The position numbers and the translations under genes were made by a program. This document shows, in pieces, positions 1-6,724 of a DNA stretch of 16,078 nucleotides (position 1 is the stretch's first letter; each line of letters starts with the position of its first letter). The notes below the pieces were generated by a model that was given only the letters and a program-made list of their open reading frames with translations, searched no databases and was not told where the DNA came from. This stretch comes from Actinomycetota bacterium (GTDB lineage: Bacteria > Actinomycetota > Actinomycetes > S36-B12): NCBI GenBank assembly GCA_026392575.1, contig JAPLBU010000180.1:1-16078 (forward strand), read 5' to 3'.

Positions 1-373
1 CGCCGTCACCCAGGCCCTCTGCGCCCAGCCGGTGCGCGGGATCGAGCGCCCGTACACCGACACCGGCCGACTCCGCGAAGGCACGCGCGCCCTCAGCATG
101 GTCGATGTGCCCATGGGTCAGCAGTACCAACGCGATGCGCAGGTTGCGCTCCTCGGCAGCGGCACGGATCGCAGCGGCGTGCCCGTCGTGCGCAGGCCCC
201 GGATCGACGACGACCGCCTCGCCGCAGCCGGGTGCTGACAGCACCCAGGTGTTCGTCCCATCGAGTGTCCATGGCGATGGGTTCGGGGCGAGGATGCAGT
301 GGGCCGACGGTGTGACGGCCCCGCCCGTCCACGGCTCCATCGACCCCGCCAACGGCAGCACGTGTCCGCTCAT
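1..373 (-). CDS. MBL-fold metallo-hydrolase, LACTB2/Rv3677c-like (3' end outside window)
   Basis: Partial gene: 124 codons are visible and the C-terminus lies beyond position 1. The protein starts MSGHVLPLAG and carries the metallo-beta-lactamase zinc signature HGHIDH at residues 87-92 (T-H-x-H-x-D-H). Before it comes an NPSPWTLDGTNTWVL segment (about 31-45) and a VVVDPGP strand, both typical of the LACTB2-like branch that hydrolyses phosphodiester or thioester substrates; the substrate is unknown. The ATG at 373 overlaps the TGA of the upstream Nudix gene as ATGA, so the two are probably translationally coupled. The downstream zinc ligands cannot be checked. The family call is firm, the substrate is not. 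Confidence 0.88.
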   Translation of the reverse strand, partial: MSGHVLPLAGSMEPWTGGAVTPSAHCILAPNPSPWTLDGTNTWVLSAPGCGEAVVVDPGPAHDGHAAAIRAAAEERNLRIALVLLTHGHIDHAEGARAFAESAGVGVRALDPAHRLGAEGLGDG

Positions 374-1119
374 CGAGCATCCTCTGACGCCGGCAGGCCG
401 TCGACCTCGCGGGTATGCGGCATCGTGATGTCGTCAGCGAGGACCTCGCCCGTGCGGTCGTTGACCATGGCCCAGTGCACGCGTCCGTCCGCTTCCACGA
501 ACCGCTTGGGCAGCAGGGGCACGACAGCACGCAACGGCGCATCGGCGATCACGTCAGCGGCCCGCACGAACCCAGCCAGTCTCCGCAGGACCGACTCGGT
601 CGGGGGCAGCATCGCCATTCGGCCAGCCGCGAACTCCGCCAGTGCATTGGCCGGCGCGATCCACGCCGCCCTGTCCGCCTCCGTCGTCGTCAGGCTGGCC
701 TGCCCGTCGGCCACCACGGCTGCGAAGAAGCGCACGTCATAGCGGTGCGACTCCGTCTCGGTGGTGACCCAATGATCGATGATCGGCAGGTGCACGGGAT
801 CGATCAGCAGGCACCCGTCGCCGTCGCGAGTCGAGATGACGATGCCCACTTCCTCCTCGGTCTCGCGGACCGCGCAGGAGTAGAGGGCCCGGACTCCGTC
901 AGCATCGGTACTGGCACGCAACGCGAGGGCATCGACACTCCCGGAAACGAACTCCACCCGCTCACGCACGTCGATCTCATCGACGCGGCCGCCGGGGAAG
1001 ACATGCATGCGCGGAGCGAAGGCCATCGTGGTCGCACGACGCATGACGAACGTCTCAATGCCCTCATCGGTGTCACGCAGAAGGACGACCGTGGCGGCCG
1101 ACCTGACCTCGACCGTCAC
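370..1119 (-). CDS. Nudix hydrolase with split Nudix box (NUDT19-like)
   Basis: 249-residue Nudix hydrolase, predicted to cleave a nucleoside diphosphate linked to another group, possibly a CoA- or NAD-type substrate. The Nudix box is split: the GGRVDE part is at residues 43-48 and the catalytic helix RETEEEVGI at 85-93, leaving about 27 extra residues between them compared with the standard G-x5-E-x7-REUXEEXGU spacing. An insertion at this place is known for the NUDT19/RP2p type. The start is GTG at 1119, directly abutting the TAG stop of ridA with no spacer, and the stop overlaps the start of the MBL gene, so it sits inside a compact four-gene operon. RidA and MBL neighbours suggest a metabolite clean-up role (inference). 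Confidence 0.85.
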   Translation of the reverse strand: MTVEVRSAATVVLLRDTDEGIETFVMRRATTMAFAPRMHVFPGGRVDEIDVRERVEFVSGSVDALALRASTDADGVRALYSCAVRETEEEVGIVISTRDGDGCLLIDPVHLPIIDHWVTTETESHRYDVRFFAAVVADGQASLTTTEADRAAWIAPANALAEFAAGRMAMLPPTESVLRRLAGFVRAADVIADAPLRAVVPLLPKRFVEADGRVHWAMVNDRTGEVLADDITMPHTREVDGLPASEDAR

Positions 1120-1581
1120 CTACTCGGCGAGCTCGACGATGATCTCGACCTCGACCGGCGAATCGAGCGGCAGCACCGCAACGCCCACCGCCGAGCGCGC
1201 GTGCGCGCCCTTCTCACCGAACGCCTCGAGGAGCAGGTTGCTCGCACCGTTGATGACGCCGGGCTGGCCGGTGAAGTCCGGGGCGCTGGCCACAAAGCCG
1301 ACGACCTTCACGACTCGCACGACACGGTCGAGACTGACGACGGACTTGACCGCAGCGATCGCGTTCAGCGCACAGAGCGCGGCCAGCTCCGCAGCGCGCT
1401 CCGGTGTGACGCCCGCACCGACCTTGCCGGTCTCGGCCAGGACGCCCCCGACGAACGGCAGCTGCCCGGAGGTGTAGACGTAGCGGCCGCTGAGGACCGC
1501 CGGGACGTAGGCGGCCACGGGCGGCACCACCTCGTGGACCGTGAGCCCCAGCGCGGCGAGTCTTTCTTCGACGGTAGGCAT
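1120..1581 (-). CDS. RidA/YjgF-family protein (long actinobacterial type)
   Basis: 153-residue RidA-family protein. RidA enzymes hydrolyse reactive enamine/imine intermediates formed by PLP enzymes. The start MPTVEERLAALGL at 1581 was chosen over a longer upstream reading frame because the RidA homology begins here and the start lies 2 nt after the stop of the small upstream gene. The YTSGQLP segment (36-42) and HARSAVGVAVLP (127-138) match the fold. R129 aligns with the catalytic arginine (Arg105 of enteric RidA), so deaminase activity is plausible. The protein has an extra N-terminal helix relative to 128-residue enteric RidA, as in Mycobacterium Rv3678c. It is cotranscribed with the DUF4177, Nudix and MBL genes. 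Confidence 0.9.
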   Translation of the reverse strand: MPTVEERLAALGLTVHEVVPPVAAYVPAVLSGRYVYTSGQLPFVGGVLAETGKVGAGVTPERAAELAALCALNAIAAVKSVVSLDRVVRVVKVVGFVASAPDFTGQPGVINGASNLLLEAFGEKGAHARSAVGVAVLPLDSPVEVEIIVELAE

Positions 1582-1583
1582 GA

Positions 1584-1745
1584 TCAGCCGTTCTCCCTCG
1601 GTCGCTTCAGGTACGCCACCATGTTCTCCGGGTTCGGTCCGGGAACGACCTGCACGAGCTCCCAGCCGTCCTGACCCCAGGTGTCGAGGATCTGCTTGGT
1701 GGCGTGGATGAGCAATGGCACGGTCACGTATTCCCAGGTGGTCAT
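1584..1745 (-). CDS. Small DUF4177-family protein
   Basis: 53-residue protein, MTTWEYVTVP... with the family's GQDGWELVQVVPG core at residues 24-36 and ending YLKRPRENG. It matches the DUF4177 pattern, a small beta-rich domain of unknown function. A protein of this size lies at the same place in mycobacteria (Rv3678A) between the ArsA-like ATPases and ridA. It is the first gene of the minus-strand operon. The ATG lies 6 nt after a TAATGT -10 box, so the transcript is probably leaderless. Its stop is 2 nt before the ridA start. No signal peptide or membrane segment is seen. Confidence 0.85.
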   Translation of the reverse strand: MTTWEYVTVPLLIHATKQILDTWGQDGWELVQVVPGPNPENMVAYLKRPRENG

Positions 1746-1751
1746 GGGGCG

Positions 1752-1757
1752 ACATTA
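1752..1757 (-). promoter_or_regulatory. -10 box TAATGT of the leaderless DUF4177-ridA-nudix-MBL operon
   Basis: On the minus strand TAATGT is followed by six bases (CGCCCC) and then ATG at 1745. That spacing puts the transcription start on or next to the A of the start codon, the usual layout of actinobacterial leaderless genes. No Shine-Dalgarno sequence and no convincing -35 box are present. Confidence 0.55.
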
Positions 1758-1787
1758 GCCGGAACGGTCTAGGGCCCGACAGCCGAA

Positions 1788-1793
1788 TAGGCT
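1788..1793 (+). promoter_or_regulatory. -10 box TAGGCT of the leaderless ArsA-like ATPase operon
   Basis: TAGGCT fits TANNNT and is followed by six bases (GAAGAG) and the ATG at 1800, mirroring the divergent promoter 30 bp away. No -35 box is obvious. The GAAGAG spacer touches the start codon and is too close to act as a ribosome binding site. Confidence 0.5.
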
Positions 1794-1799
1794 GAAGAG

Positions 1800-2789
1800 A
1801 TGACGACGCGCTTGTGGCCCGATGTGGCGCTGCATGTCGTCTCGGGCAAGGGCGGTACCGGGAAGACCACGGTGGCCGCCGCATTGGCGCTTGCACTGGC
1901 CCGCGAGGGCCGACGCACCCTGCTCATCGAAGTCGAGGGTCGACAGGGGATCGCGCAGCTCTTCGACACCCCGCCGATGCCGTACGAGGAGCGCAAGGTC
2001 GCCGTCGCACCGGGCGGTGGGGAAGTGTGGGCGCTCGCCGTCGACGCGCAGGAGGCTCTGCTCGACTACCTCGAGTCGTTCTACAACCTGAAGCGGGCGG
2101 GTTCGGCACTCCGACGGATGGGCGCGGTCGACTTCGTTACAACAATCGCTCCCGGGCTGCGCGACGTCCTGCTCACCGGTAAGGCCGTCGAGGTCGTGCG
2201 TCGACGCGACAAGGGCTCCGCCGATATGTATGACGCCGTCGTCCTTGATGCTCCGCCGACCGGCCGGATCGCGAAGTTCCTCAACGTGAACTCGGAGATC
2301 TCCGGACTGGCGAAGGTGGGGCCTATTCGCAATCACGCCGACCTGGTGATGCGCGTAATCGCCTCACCCCGCACTGCGGTGCACCTCGTGACCCTGCTTG
2401 AGGAGATGCCCGTCCAGGAGACGATCGACGGAGTGGCCGAGCTTCGCGCTGAGGGCCTGCCGGTAGGCGGCGTGATCGTCAACATGACCAGGCCACCGGT
2501 ACTGACACCGACACAGTTGGAGAGCGCGCTTGCAGGGACGCTGCCGGCCGATGCGATCCGTCGCTCGCTTGAGCGCTGTGGGTTGGCGGCACATGAGGAT
2601 GCGATCGTTCCCGCCCTGCTGCGCGAGGCCTCTGACCATGCACAGCGGGTCGCTCTCGAGCAGCGTGAGATGGAACGTGTCCATTCACTCGGCCTGCCCA
2701 CATTCGTCTTGCCGTTGCTCACCGGCGGTGTCGACCTCGGCGGCCTGTATGAACTCGCCGAACTCCTAGCGGACGGCGGGATGGGATGA
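1800..2789 (+). CDS. ArsA/Get3-like ATPase, first subunit (Rv3679-like, signature lysine present)
   Basis: 329-residue P-loop ATPase of the ArsA/Get3 SIMIBI class. The deviant Walker A motif GKGGTGKTT is at residues 16-24, with the signature lysine at K17 that in this class reaches across the dimer to the partner's nucleotide. The switch II/A-loop DAPPTGR is at 150-156. No CxxC zinc motif of Get3 and no cysteine triad of arsenite-binding ArsA is present, so tail-anchored protein sorting and arsenite transport are both unproven. There is no membrane segment, so it is cytoplasmic. The stop overlaps the start of the next ATPase gene (ATGA), indicating coupled synthesis of a heteromeric pair. Homologues are Rv3679 in mycobacteria and the pair beside wblA in Streptomyces. 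Confidence 0.92.
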   Translation: MTTRLWPDVALHVVSGKGGTGKTTVAAALALALAREGRRTLLIEVEGRQGIAQLFDTPPMPYEERKVAVAPGGGEVWALAVDAQEALLDYLESFYNLKRAGSALRRMGAVDFVTTIAPGLRDVLLTGKAVEVVRRRDKGSADMYDAVVLDAPPTGRIAKFLNVNSEISGLAKVGPIRNHADLVMRVIASPRTAVHLVTLLEEMPVQETIDGVAELRAEGLPVGGVIVNMTRPPVLTPTQLESALAGTLPADAIRRSLERCGLAAHEDAIVPALLREASDHAQRVALEQREMERVHSLGLPTFVLPLLTGGVDLGGLYELAELLADGGMG

Positions 2790-3979
2790 AGCCCACAACG
2801 TTCGCCAAAGCGCCGAGCCTGCGGATCGACGACATCCTCGCTGACCCGTCCATCCACATCATCGTGTGCACGGGCTCCGGCGGCGTCGGCAAGACAACGA
2901 CGGCCGCGGCACTCGGACTGCGAGCAGCCGAGATGGGTCGCGACGTATGTGTGCTGACGATCGACCCAGCCAAACGCCTGGCGCAGGCGATGGGCCTGTC
3001 GTCGCTCGACAACACCCCCCGTCAAGTGCCGGGGGTGTGCGCGCCCGACGGATCAGGCTCCCTCTTCGCAATGATGCTCGACATGAAGCGCACCTTCGAC
3101 GAGGTCGTCGAGGGTCATGCGGATCCCGTGCGCGCGCAGCAGATCCTGACGAATCCCTTCTACGTGGCACTCTCCTCCTCATTCGCCGGGACCCAGGAGT
3201 ACATGGCGATGGAGAAGCTCGGGCAGTTGCGCGCCCGCGCGAAGGAGGAGGGCACGTGGAATCTCATCATCGTCGACACGCCCCCCTCACGCAGCGCCCT
3301 CGACTTCCTTGACGCTCCCGCCCGACTCGGCTCCTTCCTTGACGGCCGGTTCATCCGCATCCTGACCGCGCCCGCGCGAGGCGCGGGCAAGGGACTCGGA
3401 CGCCTCGCTGCCATGGGCTTCGGGCTGTTCACCAACGTGCTCAACAAGATCCTTGGCGCGCAGGTGCTGGCCGATCTGGGCACCTTCGTCGCAGCTATCG
3501 ATACCACCTTCGGCGGCTTCCGCGAGCGCGCAGATGCGACGTACGAGCTGCTGAAGGATTCCGGAACCTCATTCGTCGTGGTCGCCGCGCCTGAGCGCGA
3601 TGCACTGCGCGAGGCGGCCTACTTCGTCGAGCGGCTGCGCACCGACGACATGCCGCTCGCCGGGCTCGTCCTCAACCGAGTTCAGGCGGTCGTGGATCCG
3701 GAGTTCACGACCGAGCAGGCCACGGCGGGCGCTCAGACCCTGACGGAACTGTCCGTGGGGGCATCGGCTGATGAAGAGCAGGATGCTCAACTGACGGCTG
3801 CGCTTCTCACCCTGCATGCGCAGCGAACGAACCTGGCTGCCCGCCAGCGGCACCTGGCCGACCGCTTCACGGCGGCCCATCCGGGCGTACCGGTGAGCGC
3901 AGTGCCTGCATTGGCCGAGGATGTGCACGACCTCGAGGGCCTCAGGACGATCGGGGATCTGCTAGCCGATGCTCTGTGA
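2786..3979 (+). CDS. ArsA/Get3-like ATPase, second subunit (Rv3680-like, signature lysine replaced by Ser)
   Basis: 397-residue partner of the preceding ATPase. The P-loop reads GSGGVGKTT at residues 30-38: the catalytic P-loop lysine (K36) and TT are kept, but the signature lysine position is S31. Switch I (TIDPAKRLAQAMG, 58-70) and switch II (DTPPSRS, 164-170) are intact. Compared with the first subunit it has an extra hydrophobic, glycine-rich stretch at about 187-230 that could form a client-binding or lid region. It has no CxxC motif. The ATGA overlap with the first gene suggests 1:1 production. The convergent whiB gene ends 29 bp downstream. The role is unknown; in mycobacteria the pair has been linked to glycerol/metalloid handling (from memory). 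Confidence 0.92.
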   Translation: MKPTTFAKAPSLRIDDILADPSIHIIVCTGSGGVGKTTTAAALGLRAAEMGRDVCVLTIDPAKRLAQAMGLSSLDNTPRQVPGVCAPDGSGSLFAMMLDMKRTFDEVVEGHADPVRAQQILTNPFYVALSSSFAGTQEYMAMEKLGQLRARAKEEGTWNLIIVDTPPSRSALDFLDAPARLGSFLDGRFIRILTAPARGAGKGLGRLAAMGFGLFTNVLNKILGAQVLADLGTFVAAIDTTFGGFRERADATYELLKDSGTSFVVVAAPERDALREAAYFVERLRTDDMPLAGLVLNRVQAVVDPEFTTEQATAGAQTLTELSVGASADEEQDAQLTAALLTLHAQRTNLAARQRHLADRFTAAHPGVPVSAVPALAEDVHDLEGLRTIGDLLADAL

Positions 3980-4008
3980 GCCGCAGCAGGATCTGACCGG
4001 TGCAGCGA

Positions 4009-4323
4009 CTAGCTGGCCTTCTCCGAGGTTCCGGTGAGGATGCGGTGCCGCTCGTACTCGCCTTGGGCGGTCTCGAGCAGGTGCCGCCACGACGTGACGT
4101 TCGGGCGTCGGCGTAGGAGCGCACGGCGCTCACGCTCAGTCATCCCGCCCCAGACGCCGAACTCCACCCGGTTGTCGAGGGCATCGGCGAGACACTCCGT
4201 GCGGACGGCACAGCCCACGCAGATGGCTTTCGCGCGATTCTGCGCGGCGCCTTGCACGAAGAGCGAATCCGGATCGGTCGTGCGACAGGCCGCCTGGATG
4301 GCCCAATCGGTGTCAAACGTCAT
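4009..4323 (-). CDS. whiB4: WhiB-family Fe-S transcription factor, WhiB4/WblA type
   Basis: 104-residue Wbl protein. The four cluster-binding cysteines are C13, C35, C38 and C44 (C-x21-C-x2-C-x5-C), followed by the GVWGGMTERERR turn at residues 56-67 and a basic RRRP tail that contacts DNA. Wbl proteins bind a redox- and NO-sensitive [4Fe-4S] cluster and usually act with the primary sigma factor. Position between the ArsA-like pair and a ponA2-type PBP identifies it as the WhiB4 (Mycobacterium) / WblA (Streptomyces) orthologue, regulators of oxidative stress and of development/antibiotic production respectively. The start ATG at 4323 lacks a strong ribosome site. The upstream region holds several dyads that may be autoregulatory (inference). 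Confidence 0.93.
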   Translation of the reverse strand: MTFDTDWAIQAACRTTDPDSLFVQGAAQNRAKAICVGCAVRTECLADALDNRVEFGVWGGMTERERRALLRRRPNVTSWRHLLETAQGEYERHRILTGTSEKAS

Positions 4324-4340
4324 GCTCTCAGCACACCCCT

Positions 4341-4354
4341 CACCTGATCACGTG
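4341..4354. promoter_or_regulatory. Imperfect dyad CACcTGATCAcGTG in the whiB leader
   Basis: Twelve of fourteen bases are symmetric (CAC-n-TGATCA-n-GTG), and it contains the hexamer CACGTG at 4349-4354. It lies 18-31 bp before the whiB start codon, between the candidate -10 box and the ATG, where a bound repressor would block transcription. No regulator can be named. Confidence 0.35.
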
Positions 4355-4361
4355 TGGCCGG

Positions 4362-4367
4362 ACGTTA
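4362..4367 (-). promoter_or_regulatory. Candidate -10 box TAACGT of whiB
   Basis: TAACGT on the minus strand fits TANNNT and would give a leader of about 30 nt. No clear -35 box is seen. The large AT-rich inverted repeat starts about 20 bp further upstream, overlapping or just beyond the -35 zone. This is a weak single-motif call. Confidence 0.35.
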
Positions 4368-4386
4368 CGCCCGTCCACTATGCCGC

Positions 4387-4434
4387 AGAAAGGCTATATA
4401 TAACTATACTCATATAGTTATATATAGCCATTCT
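4387..4434. repeat. AT-rich inverted repeat between whiB and the PBP gene
   Basis: Perfect 17-bp arms GGCTATATATAACTATA (4392-4408) and its reverse complement (4413-4429) are separated by CTCA. After one mismatch (4391/4430) the pairing continues four bases (AGAA 4387-4390 with TTCT 4431-4434). The core is about 74% A+T in an otherwise GC-rich window. It has no T-tract for termination and lies in a divergent promoter region. It could be a two-fold operator, a cruciform or strand-opening site, or a small inserted element. The 7-bp direct repeat GCCGCAG occurs at 4382-4388 and 4444-4450 around it. TATACT (4405-4410) could also serve as a -10 box. Confidence 0.9.
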
Positions 4435-4453
4435 TTCCGATTGGCCGCAGGTC

Positions 4454-4467
4454 CCCGATCAATCGGG
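4454..4467. repeat. Perfect dyad CCCGAT-CA-ATCGGG before the PBP gene
   Basis: A six-base perfect inverted repeat with a 2-bp centre ends 7 bp before the ATG at 4475 and runs into the GGGTGAGG ribosome-site region. It could be a protein-binding operator. As RNA the loop would be too small for the whole stem, so a DNA role is more likely. Confidence 0.5.
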
Positions 4468-4474
4468 TGAGGCG

Positions 4475-6718
4475 ATGCCATTCGGCCGGAACCCGGACGC
4501 TTACCCTGAACGTCTGATGAGCATGCACCAGCAGCCCGGCAGCCGCCCTGGGCCGATCGGGATCCTGGCCCGGATCGGCGGGATCATCGCGGCCTCAACG
4601 GCTGCCGGTGTCCTGCTGGCCTTCATGCTGGTGCCCTTCATCGGCGGGGCCGGTGTGCTCACCCGCGATGTCGTCAAGAGCTTCGAGAACCTTCCCGACG
4701 CGCTGAGCACCCCACCCCTCGCACAGCGTTCCGTCCTCCTCTCTGCCGACGGCTCCATCCTCGCGACCCTCTACTACCAGAACCGCGTCGAGGTTCCCCT
4801 CGACAGCATCTCCCCCTACATGCGCCAGGCCACCGTGGCCATCGAGGACTCCCGCTTCCTGGACCACAACGGAGTCGACCTGCGCGGCATCGTCCGCTCC
4901 GTCGCCACAAATGCCTCGGCCGGCAGCGTCGAGCAGGGCAGCTCCACGCTGACGATGCAGTACGTCAAGAACGTCCTCGTCAACCAGGCCACAACCGCCG
5001 ACGAACTCGACGCGGCCCGCGGCAAGAGCTCGACCCGCAAGCTGCGTGAGGTGCGGTACGCCCTCGGCCTGGAGAAGATCTTCACCAAGGGCGAGATCCT
5101 GGAGCGCTACCTGAACATCGCGTACTTCGGCGCGGGCGCATACGGCGTCGAGGCCGCGTCGCGCCGGTACTTCTCCAAGCCCGCTGCCGATCTTGACCTT
5201 GCCCAGGCTGCGACCTTGGCAGGCATCGTCCAGCAGCCCACCGCGTATGACCCGCTCCGCAACCCCGAACTCAGCACCGTCCGCCGCAACGTCGTGCTCA
5301 AGCGAATGGCCGAGCTCGGCTACGTGACCCAGGATGAGGCGGACCGCGCCGCCCTCACCTCGATGGCCAGCACGCTGCGCCCATCGCTCACCACCAACGG
5401 ATGCACATCGTCGTACGCACCCTTCTTCTGCGACTACGTCGTCCAGACGATCCGCAAGGACCCGACATTCGGCGCGACCCCCGAGGAGCGCGAGGCCTTC
5501 CTGCCCCGTGGTGGCTACACCATCCGCACCACGCTCGACCCGAAGGCGCAGAACGGCGCCTACCAGACAGTCACCGACTACATCCCCGTTCGAGACGACA
5601 GCCGACGCGCGACGGCGATCAGCATGGTCGAACCCGGGACCGGGCATGTGCTCGCCATGACGCAGAACCGCGAATGGGGAACATCAGGCCGCGGGCGCAC
5701 GACGTACAACTACAACGTCGGTCGCGATATGGGCGGCACCATCGGCATGCAGGCGGGATCGACGTTCAAGGTGTTCGCGCTCGCGGCGGCGCTCGAGGCT
5801 GGCGTGTCGCCGTATGAGTACATCCCGGCATACAGCCCCAAGACCTTCACGGAGTTCGTCAACTGCACGACGGGAGAGAAGTTCGACCCCGTGACGGTCC
5901 GCAACTCGACCACGTCCGGAACGCTCGATATGGCGCGGGCGACTGCCTACTCGACCAACACCTACTTCATGACAATCGAGGAGCGCACCGGCATCTGCCG
6001 TCCCGCCGAGATCGCGGAGTCGATGGGCGTGACGCTCGGCAATGGCGACCCGCTCCTGCGGGTGCCGACCCTCGCCATCGGAACGATGGAGGTGACACCG
6101 CTCGCGATGGCGAATGCGTATGCCACCTTCGCCGCCCACGGCATCCACTGCAATCCCGTGGTCATCCTCGACATCCGCGACCGCGCGGGCGCTCGACTCC
6201 CCGTGCCCGACGGCGACTGCACCCGCGTGATCAAGCGCGACGTCGCCGACACCGTGACCGTGATGCTCAACGGCGTCGTCGATGGATCCATCCCCGGTCG
6301 CACCGGCCAGGCGATGTCACTCGAGAAGCGACAGGTGGCAGGAAAGACCGGCACCACCAACGACTCTGCAGCCGTCTGGTTCGCGGGCTACACCCCTCAG
6401 ATCGCAGCCGCCGTGTGGGTCGGCGACCCCCGCGGTGGCTACGGGCATCCGATGAAGCAGGTCACCATCAAGGGCACCTACTACGACCAGGTCTTCGGCG
6501 GCACGCTGCCCGGCCCGATCTGGCGTGACTCGATGGAGCTGGCCCTGGCGGGCACGGAGCCCCTCGACTTCGACATCAAGAACAAGTACGGAATGACGAC
6601 GCAGGATCCGTACACATACGTCTATGTCGCACCGACGAAGCCTGCGGAACCCGACCTGCCTACCTTCGAGAACGCCCCGGCACCAGCGCCCGCGGAGCCG
6701 GCACCGACCACGCCGTAG
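4475..6718 (+). CDS. Bifunctional class A penicillin-binding protein (PonA2-like)
   Basis: 747-residue peptidoglycan glycosyltransferase/transpeptidase with one membrane anchor at about residues 33-57. Glycosyltransferase (GT51) motifs: EDSRFLDHNGVD with catalytic E124, QGSSTLTMQYVKN (154-166), and RKLREVRYALGLEKIF... (188-203). Transpeptidase motifs: STFK (S429/K432), STN (493-495) and KTGTT (624-628). The domain has paired cysteines (C310/C319, C464/C508, C559/C582) that could form disulfides outside the cell. The tail is Pro/Ala-rich with no PASTA domain, unlike mycobacterial PonA2. ATG 4475 has GGGTGAGG just upstream. An in-frame ATG at 4517, 9 nt after TACCCT (4502-4507), is an alternative leaderless start and would still keep the anchor. 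It diverges from whiB. Confidence 0.95.
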   Translation: MPFGRNPDAYPERLMSMHQQPGSRPGPIGILARIGGIIAASTAAGVLLAFMLVPFIGGAGVLTRDVVKSFENLPDALSTPPLAQRSVLLSADGSILATLYYQNRVEVPLDSISPYMRQATVAIEDSRFLDHNGVDLRGIVRSVATNASAGSVEQGSSTLTMQYVKNVLVNQATTADELDAARGKSSTRKLREVRYALGLEKIFTKGEILERYLNIAYFGAGAYGVEAASRRYFSKPAADLDLAQAATLAGIVQQPTAYDPLRNPELSTVRRNVVLKRMAELGYVTQDEADRAALTSMASTLRPSLTTNGCTSSYAPFFCDYVVQTIRKDPTFGATPEEREAFLPRGGYTIRTTLDPKAQNGAYQTVTDYIPVRDDSRRATAISMVEPGTGHVLAMTQNREWGTSGRGRTTYNYNVGRDMGGTIGMQAGSTFKVFALAAALEAGVSPYEYIPAYSPKTFTEFVNCTTGEKFDPVTVRNSTTSGTLDMARATAYSTNTYFMTIEERTGICRPAEIAESMGVTLGNGDPLLRVPTLAIGTMEVTPLAMANAYATFAAHGIHCNPVVILDIRDRAGARLPVPDGDCTRVIKRDVADTVTVMLNGVVDGSIPGRTGQAMSLEKRQVAGKTGTTNDSAAVWFAGYTPQIAAAVWVGDPRGGYGHPMKQVTIKGTYYDQVFGGTLPGPIWRDSMELALAGTEPLDFDIKNKYGMTTQDPYTYVYVAPTKPAEPDLPTFENAPAPAPAEPAPTTP

Positions 6719-6724
6719 CCCGCG

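Noticed and set aside
415..1674. Long plus-strand frame of 419 codons opposite Nudix and ridA
   Set aside because: Antisense shadow: Arg/Asp/His-rich, no recognisable motif, while the minus-strand frames carry clear Nudix and RidA motifs.
1582..1896. Longer ridA reading frame extending to 1896
   Set aside because: The extension overlaps the DUF4177 gene and the divergent ATPase start in another frame; RidA homology begins at MPTVEERL (1581).
3012..3038. Inverted repeat ACACCCCC ... GGGGGTGT inside the second ATPase gene
   Set aside because: Eight-base stem with 11-nt loop in coding sequence, no T-tract and no gene boundary; explained by GC-rich codon use.
3370..3388. Perfect hairpin GCCCGCGC-GAG-GCGCGGGC inside the second ATPase gene
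   Set aside because: Encodes Ala/Arg/Gly-rich residues in frame, has no T-tract, and lies mid-gene; most likely a by-product of codon composition.
4595..5647. Long minus-strand frame of 350 codons opposite the PBP gene
   Set aside because: Antisense of the glycosyltransferase/transpeptidase coding region; low-complexity Gly/Ala/Val composition, typical of high-GC shadows.
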